64,000 nt of DNA, taken from positions 5,830,949 through 5,894,948 of the forward strand of contig NC_049981.1 in NCBI RefSeq assembly GCF_000003815.2, in the 5' to 3' direction. Below, piece after piece: positions 24,915 through 34,400 of this stretch; within the stretch, counting starts at the first letter, position 1, and each line of letters begins with the position of its first letter. A program made the translations under genes and the position numbers. The stretch comes from Branchiostoma floridae. Its lineage: Eukaryota > Chordata > Leptocardii > Amphioxiformes > Branchiostomatidae. The notes beneath the pieces were generated by a model. The model saw only the letters and a list, made by a program, of their open reading frames with translations. It was not told the DNA's origin and did not search any database.

Positions 24915-25130
24915 AAGACACGGACTAAAAAGTAGCCGTGGCGACTTCAGCGCCACACGGTTTCAAACTGTAAGACTGAAAAACGACACCGTTCGAAGAA
25001 CGCATTTCGGTTTCGAATTACGAAAACACCTGAGTTAGTGACGTAAACGTCAGATTGTGACGTCTAAGAAGATGAGAACATTAGAAAAAAGGTTCTAGAA
25101 ATGACAGTTGAGACATTTGAACGTAACACA
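24915..25130. repeat. Internal direct repeat, copy 2
   Basis: Second copy, just upstream of exon 1, so it could include the promoter. The two copies bracket exons 1 and 2, consistent with a nested element or a duplication during element assembly. Confidence 0.75.
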
Positions 25131-25199
25131 GAAAACTTGTAGACGCGTAGTGTAGTATATGTATCGCCAAAGTCATGCTAGGCGACATCTTCCTAGGAA

Positions 25200-25510
25200 T
25201 ACGCGACCTGATCAGTACACCCGGCTGACTGTCCAAAGTTTAGATGACGTGATGGTTAGCGTGACGTCATAACTTCGGACAAGTTCGTACAACTCCGTAC
25301 ACCACCCGGCTGACTGTCCAAAGTTTAGATGACGTGATGGTTAGCGTGACGTCATAACTTCGGACAAGTTCGTACAACTCCGTACACCACCCGGCTGACT
25401 GTCCAAAGTTTAGATGACGTCATAACTTCGGACAAGTTCGTACAACTTTGGACAACTTTGGACAACTTCAGACATCTAACTTAACTTAGGACAACTTCGT
25501 GCATTTCACC
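25200..25510. repeat. Right inverted-arm array, about 84-bp units
   Basis: Three units of CCGGCTGACTGTCCAAAGTT with TGACGTCATAACTTCGGAC. They are inverted and somewhat diverged relative to the left arm. Confidence 0.9.
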
Positions 25511-25529
25511 CTGATACTGGACATGGGTG

Positions 25530-25836
25530 TAATAATGGTGATAACCATGTCATTGTAGTAAAGAAAAAAAATTAAGTTCTTCATATTTCTGTTTTTAAAT
25601 GGCCTCCTTCACAGTTGTTTTCGGTCTTTTGTACACCTCAATACAGTTCACTAAGTAGATGGCCATGAACAGAACGTCAAAATTGCCTTGCTAGTCGGAA
25701 CTTACTAGGAACCTAATTCGTCACTACCAATTTTAAGCGAGGAAAATCCGGGATGCGACGTTCAGAATCTTGCGGAATTCAGGGAGGAGGGGAAACAGAT
25801 GGAATGGCAAAGCTGGGGGGCATTAGCGCTGTTCCC
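25530..25836 (-). other. 3' UTR-like flank of receptor gene 1
   Basis: Conserved with 35,540-35,870 and 57,910-58,250 downstream of other receptor genes (TTCACAGT, GTACACCTCAATACAGTTC). No open frame. Confidence 0.55.
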
Positions 25837-27174
25837 TTAGTTTCGCGATCCAGTATATAAAGAGTTCACAATTGGTGGTATCATTTGACTCGGATTTCTC
25901 GGTTGCAGTGTCCCTACTTTTGGGTTTACGTAGTATGCGGTGTTTTGTATGGGTGGTATTATTTGGCCAAAGCTTGTATACATCTGATTCATCATAACTT
26001 GTTGGGTACCAGCTGTACAGACTGTGAAGGGGGTGCTACTCTGTCCGGTAGGTCCGATGTGATGCATCATGGTGTTGTTCGGGCCAGCAACAGGATCAGC
26101 TCTGAGCGCCATGATGCTCTTGACTATTATAACAGCAATGAAAACGAATCCGAGAAAACTTGCGACAGAGATGATAACGATTTGTAAAATCCCAAGCTGT
26201 AACGTACTGTCAGACAGTGGGATTTTCGTCGACTTTGTTGTAGAAATAGAAATAGAAGAAAGTATACGAGTATCGGTCGTATTTTGTCTATTGACACTTT
26301 CTGGAGAGGTAAGAGTCGAGTGTGGGAACGTGTCCGTTTTGGCCGTCAATTCATTTGTGCCATCTGTAACATCTTTAGACAGTGTTCGTATTCCTTGATC
26401 CGTCGCATGAACAGCAGAAAATGACAGATTCGTTGAGACCTCAGTCTGTAGAGGAGCTTGCGTCCATACTATTGTCGTGTCATATTGTTTTGTCAAGCAG
26501 GATGTCAGGCTTACATCGACGCTTCCTAAGGGGAGTCCTGCCATGTGTTTTGGGCTCGCACACAGCAGAGTATCGTTCCCTGACGGAAGATAGCCAAGAC
26601 CGCATGCCTCACACTGAAAACAGCAACCCGCAAATGTTCCTGTGCATGTTTCCAAACAGCTGATCTTTTTGATTAACCAAAACGAGCTACAGCCACAGTC
26701 GAAAGGGTTATCGTCGATGAGCAAGGTATCAAAAAAGGGGAGTGCCAAGTCTTTTTCCGACACGGTTGCAAGCCTGTTACTAGATAAATCAACCAAACGT
26801 AGGTTTGGAAGATGTTGAATAACAACCCCCAAATTCACGTGTGTTAGTTTGTTCCTAGACAGGTGTAGATAGGTTAATGCAGGCAGAAATCGGAGTTCCA
26901 GCCACTCAATTGATTCGATGTTGTTCTGCCTCAATCCGAGGGAAACGAGTTTTAGTAGAGGTGGAAAATAAGCAAGATGCCTCAGATTGCTGAAGGATAC
27001 ATAGAGGGAGGTTGTCTCTAACGGCAGTCCTTTTGGCAGCGCAGTAAACTGACCAGAGTAGCAACTGATCATAGATGTCCCTGGACTAGTACAGCCAGTT
27101 GGAAGAGCATAGCCTCTCGTGCAGAAAAGTAAGTAGCAAACATGTATTTGAATAAAAAGCCAGTACGCTTTCAT
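25837..27174 (-). CDS. LRR transmembrane receptor, gene 1
   Basis: Single exon, 445 residues from the start matching its paralogs (MKAYW); an in-frame ATG 16 codons upstream (27,222) is possible but would spoil the signal peptide. Signal peptide 1-23; LRRNT with Cys28 and Cys38 then ALPKGLP; about four LRRs at 55-150, including LTYLHLSRNKLTHV. The LRRCT at 157-226 starts NPFDCGC and holds ten cysteines with an inserted CC-x2-C-x2-C block (184-191). A Thr/Ser-rich stalk (about 230-325) is the longest in the cluster. Membrane helix is about 329-352. The tail has NTAY (411-414) and NSLY (437-440), each after PPI. The layout implies a type I surface protein. Ligand and signalling are unknown; membrane LRR innate-type receptors are the nearest idea. 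Transcription runs leftwards; a 2.7-kb transposon lies in the 3' UTR. Confidence 0.85.
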   Translation of the reverse strand: MKAYWLFIQIHVCYLLFCTRGYALPTGCTSPGTSMISCYSGQFTALPKGLPLETTSLYVSFSNLRHLAYFPPLLKLVSLGLRQNNIESIEWLELRFLPALTYLHLSRNKLTHVNLGVVIQHLPNLRLVDLSSNRLATVSEKDLALPFFDTLLIDDNPFDCGCSSFWLIKKISCLETCTGTFAGCCFQCEACGLGYLPSGNDTLLCASPKHMAGLPLGSVDVSLTSCLTKQYDTTIVWTQAPLQTEVSTNLSFSAVHATDQGIRTLSKDVTDGTNELTAKTDTFPHSTLTSPESVNRQNTTDTRILSSISISTTKSTKIPLSDSTLQLGILQIVIISVASFLGFVFIAVIIVKSIMALRADPVAGPNNTMMHHIGPTGQSSTPFTVCTAGTQQVMMNQMYTSFGQIIPPIQNTAYYVNPKVGTLQPRNPSQMIPPIVNSLYTGSRN

Positions 27175-27770
27175 TTTTGTATGGAAAGGGTAGTCCGTAT
27201 TGACAACATGGGAATATAGCATGAAAGCTCATCTGTGTTGATAGAATACATATTGAAGTTTTTCAACTGTCATACAACACAAATTATTCTCACCTCGAAT
27301 TTTCAGTCGCACCTACGTGAACCTTCTTCAGGAGTGATGATTCAATTACTCTGAGCACGTGAGAATATTGGGAATATAGTTTGTTGTTTTGTTGCCGTGG
27401 TAAAATCTTTGTTCAATGATCGAATCGGTAGCGCACGACGGCACTATTCCCTTGGGGAAGACAAGTTTTGCCTATTTCCTTACCATGCGCAGAATCTGGT
27501 GTAGATGAGTACCTATAGCTTGGGTATAGTCACGTAATGGGTGGAAGTCACAACTCTGGATTGGTCTCAGCTGTCTTTTCTGCTGGTCTTCAATACTACT
27601 TTTTCCTATCGATAAAAACGTAAAATCTTTGCATTTAATCCTCACGCAAGAAGCAAAGTATAATACAACGAAACTTTTAGATTGCTACTTGTCTTCCTAG
27701 TTGTAACAGAAGATAGAAGGAGCAAAATGCATATGGCTATTCATGTATATAATGTGTAGACAAATCAGTA

Positions 27771-27807
27771 CGTGCACGTGTTTTGAAATATTCATTTTTC
27801 AATGGCC
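27771..27807 (-). promoter_or_regulatory. Conserved upstream module, gene 1
   Basis: CACGTGTTTTGAAATATTCA followed by TTTTTCAATGGCC, about 600 bp upstream of the start codon. The same CACGTG plus near-palindromic TGAAATATTCA lies 430-560 bp upstream of the other receptor genes. It is the best promoter or enhancer candidate, though shared ancestry alone could explain it. Confidence 0.5.
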
Positions 27808-28246
27808 TAGATATCTTCTCGGTGTATTCTTGTGTTTTTTAGACGTTACACAACACCGAATGTTTACAATAGATGAGACGAATAGCCTTATATGTCCAAT
27901 TAAAAAAGGTCTAAAGAATTCCACCATATGCTTCTTTAAAGTCAGAATTTCCTTGTACTCATTTTCTTAAACAGTGTCCTCTCGAATCCAAAGTTTGAAC
28001 AAAACTCCTCTAGCATTGCCATTTGTCGTATACAGCATGTGTGTGTAGAGCAAGACTTTTTCTGCTCTTTTACCGTGATACAACGTCAAGTGGCTTCTGG
28101 TAAAATGTACCTTACCCGGTACCACGCTATGAGATAACAAAGTACTTTGCGAACATTTGCGAAAAAAAAAACAACAACATCAAAGCAGGCCGGCGCTTCA
28201 ACGAACTGCCTGACCCCATTTTGTGTTTTGTTGTCAGTTTTTTACC

Positions 28247-28400
28247 TGGATGACACGTGTATACGTACTGTGCTTGTTACGCCAGAAAGAGTGAAATTAT
28301 ATTGTCTAGGGGGGAAGGATATTACATTAATAAATGCAGGGAACGTATATTACTTTCAATTGGTAATTGCAGGGAACAGATGTTACTTTAAAAATTGCAG
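28247..28400. promoter_or_regulatory. Distal module upstream of gene 1
   Basis: GACACGTGTA (palindrome with one change), ATATTGTCTAGG, then three 28-30-base repeats of ATTGCAGGGAAC and ATATTAC. Confidence 0.45.
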
Positions 28401-28560
28401 TCCGGGATCTCATATTGCAAGAAAACGCTATGTCCAAGATTTGTGTCATAAACAAAAATTCCCTACCCGTTTTCTCTCTTTGATATGACGTGGCTTTTAC
28501 AATAGAATATCAACCGTAAAATGTATTCAATCACAGGATTTTGTATTATTGTTTTTAGTT

Positions 28561-28566
28561 TATTTA
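28561..28566 (-). terminator. Candidate polyadenylation signal, receptor gene 2
   Basis: AATAAA on minus in a block similar to 42,790-42,860 (AGTTTATT, TTTTACACA). The 3' UTR would span 28.56-30.71 kb, including the MITE at 28,634-29,450. Confidence 0.35.
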
Positions 28567-28633
28567 GATAATACACAAAGATTTTACACATTCATGTAGA
28601 CAGATTACACGATAATCGACGCAAGTCTACGTT

Positions 28634-29450
28634 ATACCCCCTTCACATTATATACGATCTTCGGACGTTCTTCGCGATCGCAGGAAGGTCGGCTGATTTT
28701 AAGATCTTAAGATGGTCTTGCGTATTTTTCGCCTCAATACTGTCCCCCTCACATATACGCGAGGCTCGTGAGATCGACGGTGAATAAATCTATGATAATA
28801 AACCTCCCATGACCTCTTGCACGCGGACAAGGTAACACAAAACGTTCCTCAAAAAAGGCAAGAGATCAATAAATGTTGCTTATTTTGTTGTCGTAATCTT
28901 TTAACCAATGAATGGAATGCGCGGGCATCATAGAAATGACGCAAGAAAAGAAAGTGTGTCACAAAGCCAGCCTACATACTGCCACAGGGGCCACAATGTT
29001 AGAATTACCCTCACATTCCCAGAAATTCAATATTTGTAAACAAACGGAAGTCGGGCGAACGTCGCCCGAACGTTGCCCAACTGACGGGCGTTCGCCATCC
29101 GATTTGCGCTCGATGATTAATAACTATGTCTTTGCTCGCCTATCGGTCTTCAATCGTTGGATTGACGCAAGACTATTGACCGATACCCTTGCAAGGTACG
29201 CACGATTTGTACGCACAATCTGCGACTCGGTAACGAGCTGTGCGATTTTGGAGATTTCCTTCGACTAGTCGCATATGTTAAGAACATGTTTCGCTGCACC
29301 GCGACCGTCGTAAGACTCCTGAAAACTGCCGGCGATCCGTAAAAATCGCAAGATGATCGTGAGAACACCGGACGTCTTACTCACGAAAATGTCATTCAGA
29401 GTTCGTAAACTAGTCTTCCGATCGAATCGCGCCTATTGTGAGGGGGGTAT
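28634..29450. mobile_element. Harbinger-like MITE with TTA duplication
   Basis: The terminal inverted repeats TACCCCCTTCACA and TGTGAGGGGGGTA (one mismatch) are flanked by TTA on both sides. The related flank near 42,885-42,905 (GTCTAC, TTACCAGG) shows the uninserted form. A 3-bp TTA duplication is typical of PIF/Harbinger. An open frame at 28,912-29,268 resembles no transposase; non-autonomous. Confidence 0.7.
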
Positions 29451-30710
29451 TACCAGTGACCAGTACGCTGCCTAATGATAGAAACTACAAAATATACTTA
29501 TTTCTTCATACCAGTCACCAACAAGTTACACGACTCTCACTGGTTTCGAACCATTTGAAACCCTATATACCTGAAAGGACAGGAAATACTCCTAGATAGT
29601 ATTATAATTCTTAATTATAATTATAATTTATTTCTTAATTTCTAGTCACAAGGTGGATTTTTAAGAACAACAATTCCGAAGAATAAGACATGTTTCCTAC
29701 CCTCTACATTGTTACTTCAATTCTAATTCAGACATGAAATGAAATGAAATACAAATCTTCTCGACATAACAAAATGTTGCTACTTTTCAAGATCAGCTGA
29801 ATGTTGCTATTCATGTTTTTAATAAGATAAGAAATTTGCACACTGAAACCATACATTTGAAAAAAAGACTATATTACTAATGATTTAAATCATATTTTAC
29901 TATCATTTACATCATTATACACCCCAAAGTCACTGTTGAGGTACAATAGATACACTTTGGAAGATGCATAAAGGAGGCTTTATACAACATGGCAATCTCC
30001 AATCATTACTGAGCAGATAAGGAGGGCTTTACATACGTCTTTGTACGTTTGACCAATTGTTGATAACATGTATCCGCAATTGTTGATAACATGATGAGAT
30101 GAAGTGTCCTTAACTCTGACGAGTTTATTTTCTCAACGGATAGGTCACCAGTAATGATTCCGGAGAAGGCCACAATGGTCGTTTAAAATTTGATTCGTGT
30201 GTACTTTTGTGTTGGAAGAAAGTTTAGAATTGTACTATGATTACTACGAACACCGATGAGCGCATATGATGAATTAGACATAGCTTTTCTAGTATGACCT
30301 GTCCATCATTTGAGTATATTCCATGTCAGCATGAGCAAACGGTTAAATATGATGTGCTAATACACAATCATTATAAGAATATGCATACAAAAACATCGCT
30401 CTAAAGCAGGGTAATGATTACAACCGATGAAAGTAGTTTTTGCTTGGAAACAGGTGCAGTTTCACAGTTGTTCGTTACGTAGAAATGTTATTTGTACACG
30501 TCAATGTAATATATAAAGGTCTAGAAATGGTCTGGCTACTCGCTTGAAACATTTCTGGAACAGAATCCGCCACAGGCATTCTCACGCGAGGAAACTCCGG
30601 TAAGGATGCAATGTTCTGAAGGGTAACCGACTTCAGGAGGATTTGAAACAAAGTTGGAAATTGTTTTACGATGCTGGAGGCATGGTCATTGCAACACAGC
30701 ACTGCTCCCC
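29451..30710 (-). other. 3' UTR-like flank of receptor gene 2
   Basis: AT-rich. The first part matches 42,900-43,030 (TACCAGTCACC, GATACTCC-type stretches). No gene seen. Confidence 0.4.
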
Positions 30711-32027
30711 TTAGTTTTGTGTTCCAGTATATAAAGTGTTCACTATTGGTGGTATCATTTGACTCTGCGGATATGTCGGTTGCAGTGTCCCTCCATTGGG
30801 GTTAACGTTGTATGCGGTGTTTTGTATGGGTGGTATCATTTGGCCAAAGCATGTATCCGTCTGATTCAGGCCTTGTTGGGTACTAGCGCTACAGATTGGG
30901 AAGGGGATGTTGTTCTGTACATTAGCAGTTGGTCTGATGTAATGCATCATGATGTTGTTTCTAGCAGGAGCTGAATCGTGATCTAAACTGTTAGTTCTAA
31001 ACAAGATGATAATCTTGACTGTCATAACAACGATAAAAACAAATCCCGAAAAACTGGTGACGGAGATGATAGCTATTTGTAAGGTACTGAGCTTTAATGT
31101 ACTGTCCGATTGTGGGAATTTTGTCGATTTCGTTGTAGAAATGTTGTTTTGTCCATGCAGAGCTTCCAAAGAGACAAGCGCCGAGTGTGAAAATGTGGCT
31201 GACTGGGTCATCCATGCATTTCTGTCAACCGTGTCATCTACAGACAGTGTTCCTATGTGTTGGTCAACCACATCACCAACAGAAAACGACTGATTCGTTG
31301 ATAATTTAGTCGTTAAATGCGTTGGAGTCCACGCTGTCTTATCGGTTTGTTTTGTCAAGCAGGATGTCAGGCTAACATCAGCACTTCCTAAGGGCACTCC
31401 TTCCAAGTGCTTTGGACTCGCACACTGCAGATTATCGTACATAGACGGAAGGTACCCAAAAACGCATGCCTCACATTCCTGGCAGCAAGCTGTGCAAATG
31501 TTGACACACCTTAACTTCTTGATTAACCACAGCAAACCGCAGCCACAGTCGAAAGGGTTATCGCCGATGAGCAAGGTATTTAGGAAGGGGAGTCCCAGAT
31601 CTTCATCCGAGACGGTTGCAAGCCTGTTACTCGTCAGATCCACCAAACTCAGGTTTGGAAGATGTTCAATGACGGCGCCCAAATTCACGTGTGTCAGTTT
31701 GTTCCTAGAAAGGTCTAAATACGCCAACGCCGGCAGAGAGCGGAGTTCCAGCCACTCAATAGATTTGATATTGTCGTATCTCAAGCTAAGGGAAACGAGT
31801 TTTTGTAGTGGTGGAAAATATGCAAGATGCCTCAGAATGCTGTTCGAGATATGGAGGTGGGTTGTATGCGCCGGCAGTCCTTTGGGCAACGCAGTAAACG
31901 GACTTGAGTAGCAATTGATCGAAGATGTGCCTGCCGGATTACAACAACCAGTCGGCAGGGCATAGCCCCTCGTGCAGAAAAATAACCAACAAAAAATTAT
32001 CTGAATAAACTGACAGTACGTCTTCAT
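30711..32027 (-). CDS. LRR transmembrane receptor, gene 2
   Basis: Single exon, 438 residues from MKTYCQF; upstream in-frame codons lack an ATG. Signal peptide 1-23; LRRNT cysteines 28/29 and 39; LRRs about 56-150 (LAYLDLSRNKLTHV, LSLVDLTSNRLATV). LRRCT 158-223 has the cysteine insert three residues shorter than gene 1 (CTACCQECEAC). Ser/Thr stalk; membrane helix about 315-338; tail with NTAY (403-406) and NTLY (430-433). It is nearly identical to gene 6 over the ectodomain (about 7 changes in 230 residues by eye) but differs strongly from the stalk onward (about 37 changes in 205). Its 5' flank also matches gene 6. A ligand-binding role is inferred from architecture only. Confidence 0.85.
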   Translation of the reverse strand: MKTYCQFIQIIFCWLFFCTRGYALPTGCCNPAGTSSINCYSSPFTALPKGLPAHTTHLHISNSILRHLAYFPPLQKLVSLSLRYDNIKSIEWLELRSLPALAYLDLSRNKLTHVNLGAVIEHLPNLSLVDLTSNRLATVSDEDLGLPFLNTLLIGDNPFDCGCGLLWLIKKLRCVNICTACCQECEACVFGYLPSMYDNLQCASPKHLEGVPLGSADVSLTSCLTKQTDKTAWTPTHLTTKLSTNQSFSVGDVVDQHIGTLSVDDTVDRNAWMTQSATFSHSALVSLEALHGQNNISTTKSTKFPQSDSTLKLSTLQIAIISVTSFSGFVFIVVMTVKIIILFRTNSLDHDSAPARNNIMMHYIRPTANVQNNIPFPICSASTQQGLNQTDTCFGQMIPPIQNTAYNVNPNGGTLQPTYPQSQMIPPIVNTLYTGTQN

Positions 32028-32449
32028 TATTGTGTGGAAACGGAAACCAGCACTGACAACCTGAGATGACAAGATAGTTTCCTGGTTTTAGTTATCGAGT
32101 TAGAATCTAAATGTTCAGGGATCGAATCGGTATTGCGGGAGCAAATCAAACCTTCCCCCACTGTAAGCGGGTAAAATGAGTACTTATCTTTGGATAGTCA
32201 CGTCCTCTCGCATTGGACGTAAAGCCGGGGTTCTTCTCAATGAAGGAAGCCACAAGTAATTTGTCTCTAAACCTGTTGTCTTTGTTGCTAATATTCAATG
32301 TTGCTGTCTCCTCTCGATAAAAACATACGATCCCCTTCCATACAATTTCTCGCAAAGTAACATATAGACAAAGGATGCCTATTTATGTGTCTTCCTGGTT
32401 GTATGACAAGACAAAAGGGTTTTATGATTATTCATTTTTTGAAAAAAAT

Positions 32450-32486
32450 GTGCACGTGTTTTGAAATATTCATTTTTAAAAGGCCT
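32450..32486 (-). promoter_or_regulatory. Conserved upstream module, gene 2
   Basis: GCACGTGTTTTGAAATATTC about 430 bp upstream of the start codon; the 3' half reads TTTTTAAAAGGCC instead of TTTTTCAATGGCC. Confidence 0.5.
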
Positions 32487-32654
32487 CGTTATAGCAAAGA
32501 TAGAATCAAACTTAAACAAAGTTGTAAGAAACAGACATAATCTATGTTTACAGCTTTTTATATTAGTATATTATTACAATTTTCAAGATAGTAAAATGTC
32601 ATACAAATGAATACAAGCTGAATACAATGAATCCTACACCACGACGTGCAAAAA

Positions 32655-32910
32655 AAGGTGCGCTCCCACTGCACTTGTGCCAAGCTTGCGTCACTGCGGG
32701 GTTCGAAATAAACTCAACGTATTTCAGAAATAAGGAACGGATTTCTTTCTTTCTGTGTAATTTGTCGTCTTCTAAGTCATGCTTGTTCGTATTACGAAGT
32801 ATCTAAATTATTTAAAAAAAAAAGATGGGAGAAAATAAGAAAACAGTGACGCTGTGAATGAACCCCGCAGTAACGCAAGCTTGACACAAGTGCGGTGGGA
32901 GCGCACCTTT
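32655..32910. mobile_element. 256-bp foldback MITE, block copy 1
   Basis: Terminal inverted repeats of about 50 bp begin AAGGTGCGCTCCCACTGCAC and continue through CAAGCTTGCGT and CGGGGTTC, around an AT-rich core. The same element at the same place in the other block (56,030-56,285) dates its insertion before the duplication. Confidence 0.85.
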
Positions 32911-33111
32911 ATTTAGACTAACTGAATTCGATAAATATAGGTAGGTAACGCTGTAATTTTGAGCTCTTTTCTCTAACGTAATGCGAGAAAAAAAAAAGTT
33001 TTGAGAAGAAACTTGCGCGGATGATTGACAATGTGAAGTATTTCAAAGTAGGCCAACGATTCAGACTACTTGTCCCCCTTTCTTGCTTTTTTTCCATTGA
33101 TGACACGTGTC

Positions 33112-33176
33112 TCTGAATTATGTTAGCTACGTCAGAGCGACTGAAAAGATATTGTCTAGAGACACAGATATTTGAT
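33112..33176. promoter_or_regulatory. Distal module upstream of gene 2, left part
   Basis: GACACGTGTC palindrome and ATATTGTCTAGAGACACAG, interrupted at 33,177 by the LINE and resuming at 34,142. Confidence 0.45.
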
Positions 33177-34141
33177 TGTAACATTGTAACCGGTGCAATA
33201 AAAGGGTCATCATATTCTGCCACTCGTAAAGAACTCGGCTGGGAGTCATTGTCCGACAGGCGTCATATTCACCGCCTATTACTATTTCACAATATTGTTA
33301 ACGGACTGACTCGTGAATACCTTACCACTTTACTTCCTTATGCAATTACGGTGATATGTAATTATGATTTGAGAAACAGCAGAAACTTGAGACCTATTAA
33401 ATTTTCGACTGACCGCTTTGGAAAGTCCTTTACTCCATATTCCATCACTGCTTGGAACTTGGACTTAACTCTTCGTGCACTCGATTTCTCGAAATTTCGA
33501 GAACATCTTTTTAAAACGATACGCCCTCCCAAATTCAGCCATTTCAGCTTCGGGTCTCGACACTCTTGCATTCTCATTTCACGACTTCGTATGGGCACCT
33601 GCAGCTTGAATTATAGTCTTTTCACGCGGGGTCTTGTGTCAAGCCCAGCCTGCAGCTGCGGGTGTCCATTCGAAACTATTTCACACTACCTTTTGCACTG
33701 CCCTACCTATAATTACCAGCGCTCAGTTCTCATCGGCAAACTCTCTGGGTTACTTGTACATATACTTGATTTCCACAGTCTTGCAAATAATGCCAAAGAA
33801 ATGTTGATTTTACAAGGTAGTTCTTTCTGCTCCTTCAATGTCAATTGCAGAATTATAGAAGCAACGCATGTGTACATTGCAACAACAAATCGTTTTTAGA
33901 TTCAAGTATAATTCTTTGTTTTTGTTTTCTACTCCAGTAATTAAAAAAAAGGGAGATCGACTCACGCACACTGTTCATTCATATGCAATTATCTATTTAT
34001 TATTGTCCTGTATAATTTATTATTTTCAATTCTTGTATAAGTGGCGGCGTTAATATAAGTTGAATGTAACTTGAGTCCGCCGTCACTTAGTCCTCGTCCG
34101 TTTATTTGTATTCTTACACGTATTTCAATAAAGAAAAAAAA
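33177..34141 (+). mobile_element. 5'-truncated non-LTR retrotransposon (LINE) with target-site duplication
   Basis: Encodes the C-terminal part of a LINE ORF2: LGWESLSDRRHIHRLLLFH, LPYAITVICNYDLRNSRNLR, the LRMGTCSLNYSLF block and a zinc-knuckle-like CSCGCPFETISHYLLHC, stopping at 33,899. The 3' UTR ends AATAAAG plus a short A tract. AGATATTTGAT is duplicated at 33,166-33,176 and 34,142-34,152. Sister sites at 52.07, 56.54 and 63.44 kb are empty. The open frame from 33,120 to 33,899 only seems longer because it starts in host flank. CR1/L2-like clade by motif; exact clade not determined. Confidence 0.9.
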
Positions 34142-34290
34142 AGATATTTGATAATTGCAGGGGACTCATGTTACTTTGGTAATTGCAAGGAACAGATATT
34201 ACTTTGGTTGCTGTACTACCTTATTCCTACATCTTTCTCTCTTTATAAATGGCGTGGCTTTAACAATTATACAAATATAATGTTTTTCGA
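34142..34290. promoter_or_regulatory. Distal module upstream of gene 2, right part
   Basis: ATAATTGCAGGGGACTCATG and TAATTGCAAGGAACAGATAT repeats, then CTCTTTATAAATGGCGTGGC with a TATA-like core on plus. No transcript start can be shown. Confidence 0.4.
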
Positions 34291-34394
34291 CTGATGACCT
34301 GATAAAACTTATCAATCAAAGACGAATAAAGATATCACTGTAAGAGAATAGCCCACATATGTAAATTGTCCACTGACAATAATTTCACATACAG

Positions 34395-34400
34395 TTTATT
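34395..34400 (-). terminator. Candidate polyadenylation signal, pseudogene 3
   Basis: AATAAA on minus in the conserved ACTGACAATAATTTCAC block; corresponds to 56,787-56,792 in the other duplication copy. Confidence 0.4.

Larger units (their letters stand above)
22797..25529. mobile_element. 2.7-kb DNA transposon with long minisatellite inverted repeats
   Basis: The ends are inverted copies: ATGTCCAGTATCAGGGTGAA at 22,801, and its complement ending at 25,524. Arms then run into arrays of related 78-84-bp units (left to 23,470, right from about 25,200). The flanks TAATAATGG (22,788-22,796 and 25,530-25,538) form a 9-bp target-site duplication. Paralogous flanks at 35,526 and 57,903 (GTTAATAAAGCTGATAAC) represent the empty site. 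Long inverted arms and a 9-bp duplication suggest a Mutator-like element, but no transposase is visible. It sits in the 3' UTR of receptor gene 1 and encloses a three-exon gene (24,044-24,861). Confidence 0.75.

Noticed and set aside
28912-29268. 118-codon frame in the Harbinger-like MITE
   Set aside because: No recognisable domain; crosses TIR-element sequence of unknown coding value.
31492-31911. Conserved 139-codon plus-strand frame (also 54,865-55,284)
   Set aside because: It is antisense to the receptor LRR region and conserved only because the receptor genes are recent duplicates.
33120-33899. 259-codon plus-strand frame as a host gene
   Set aside because: The first 19 codons are receptor flank; the rest is the LINE inserted at 33,177 with a target-site duplication.
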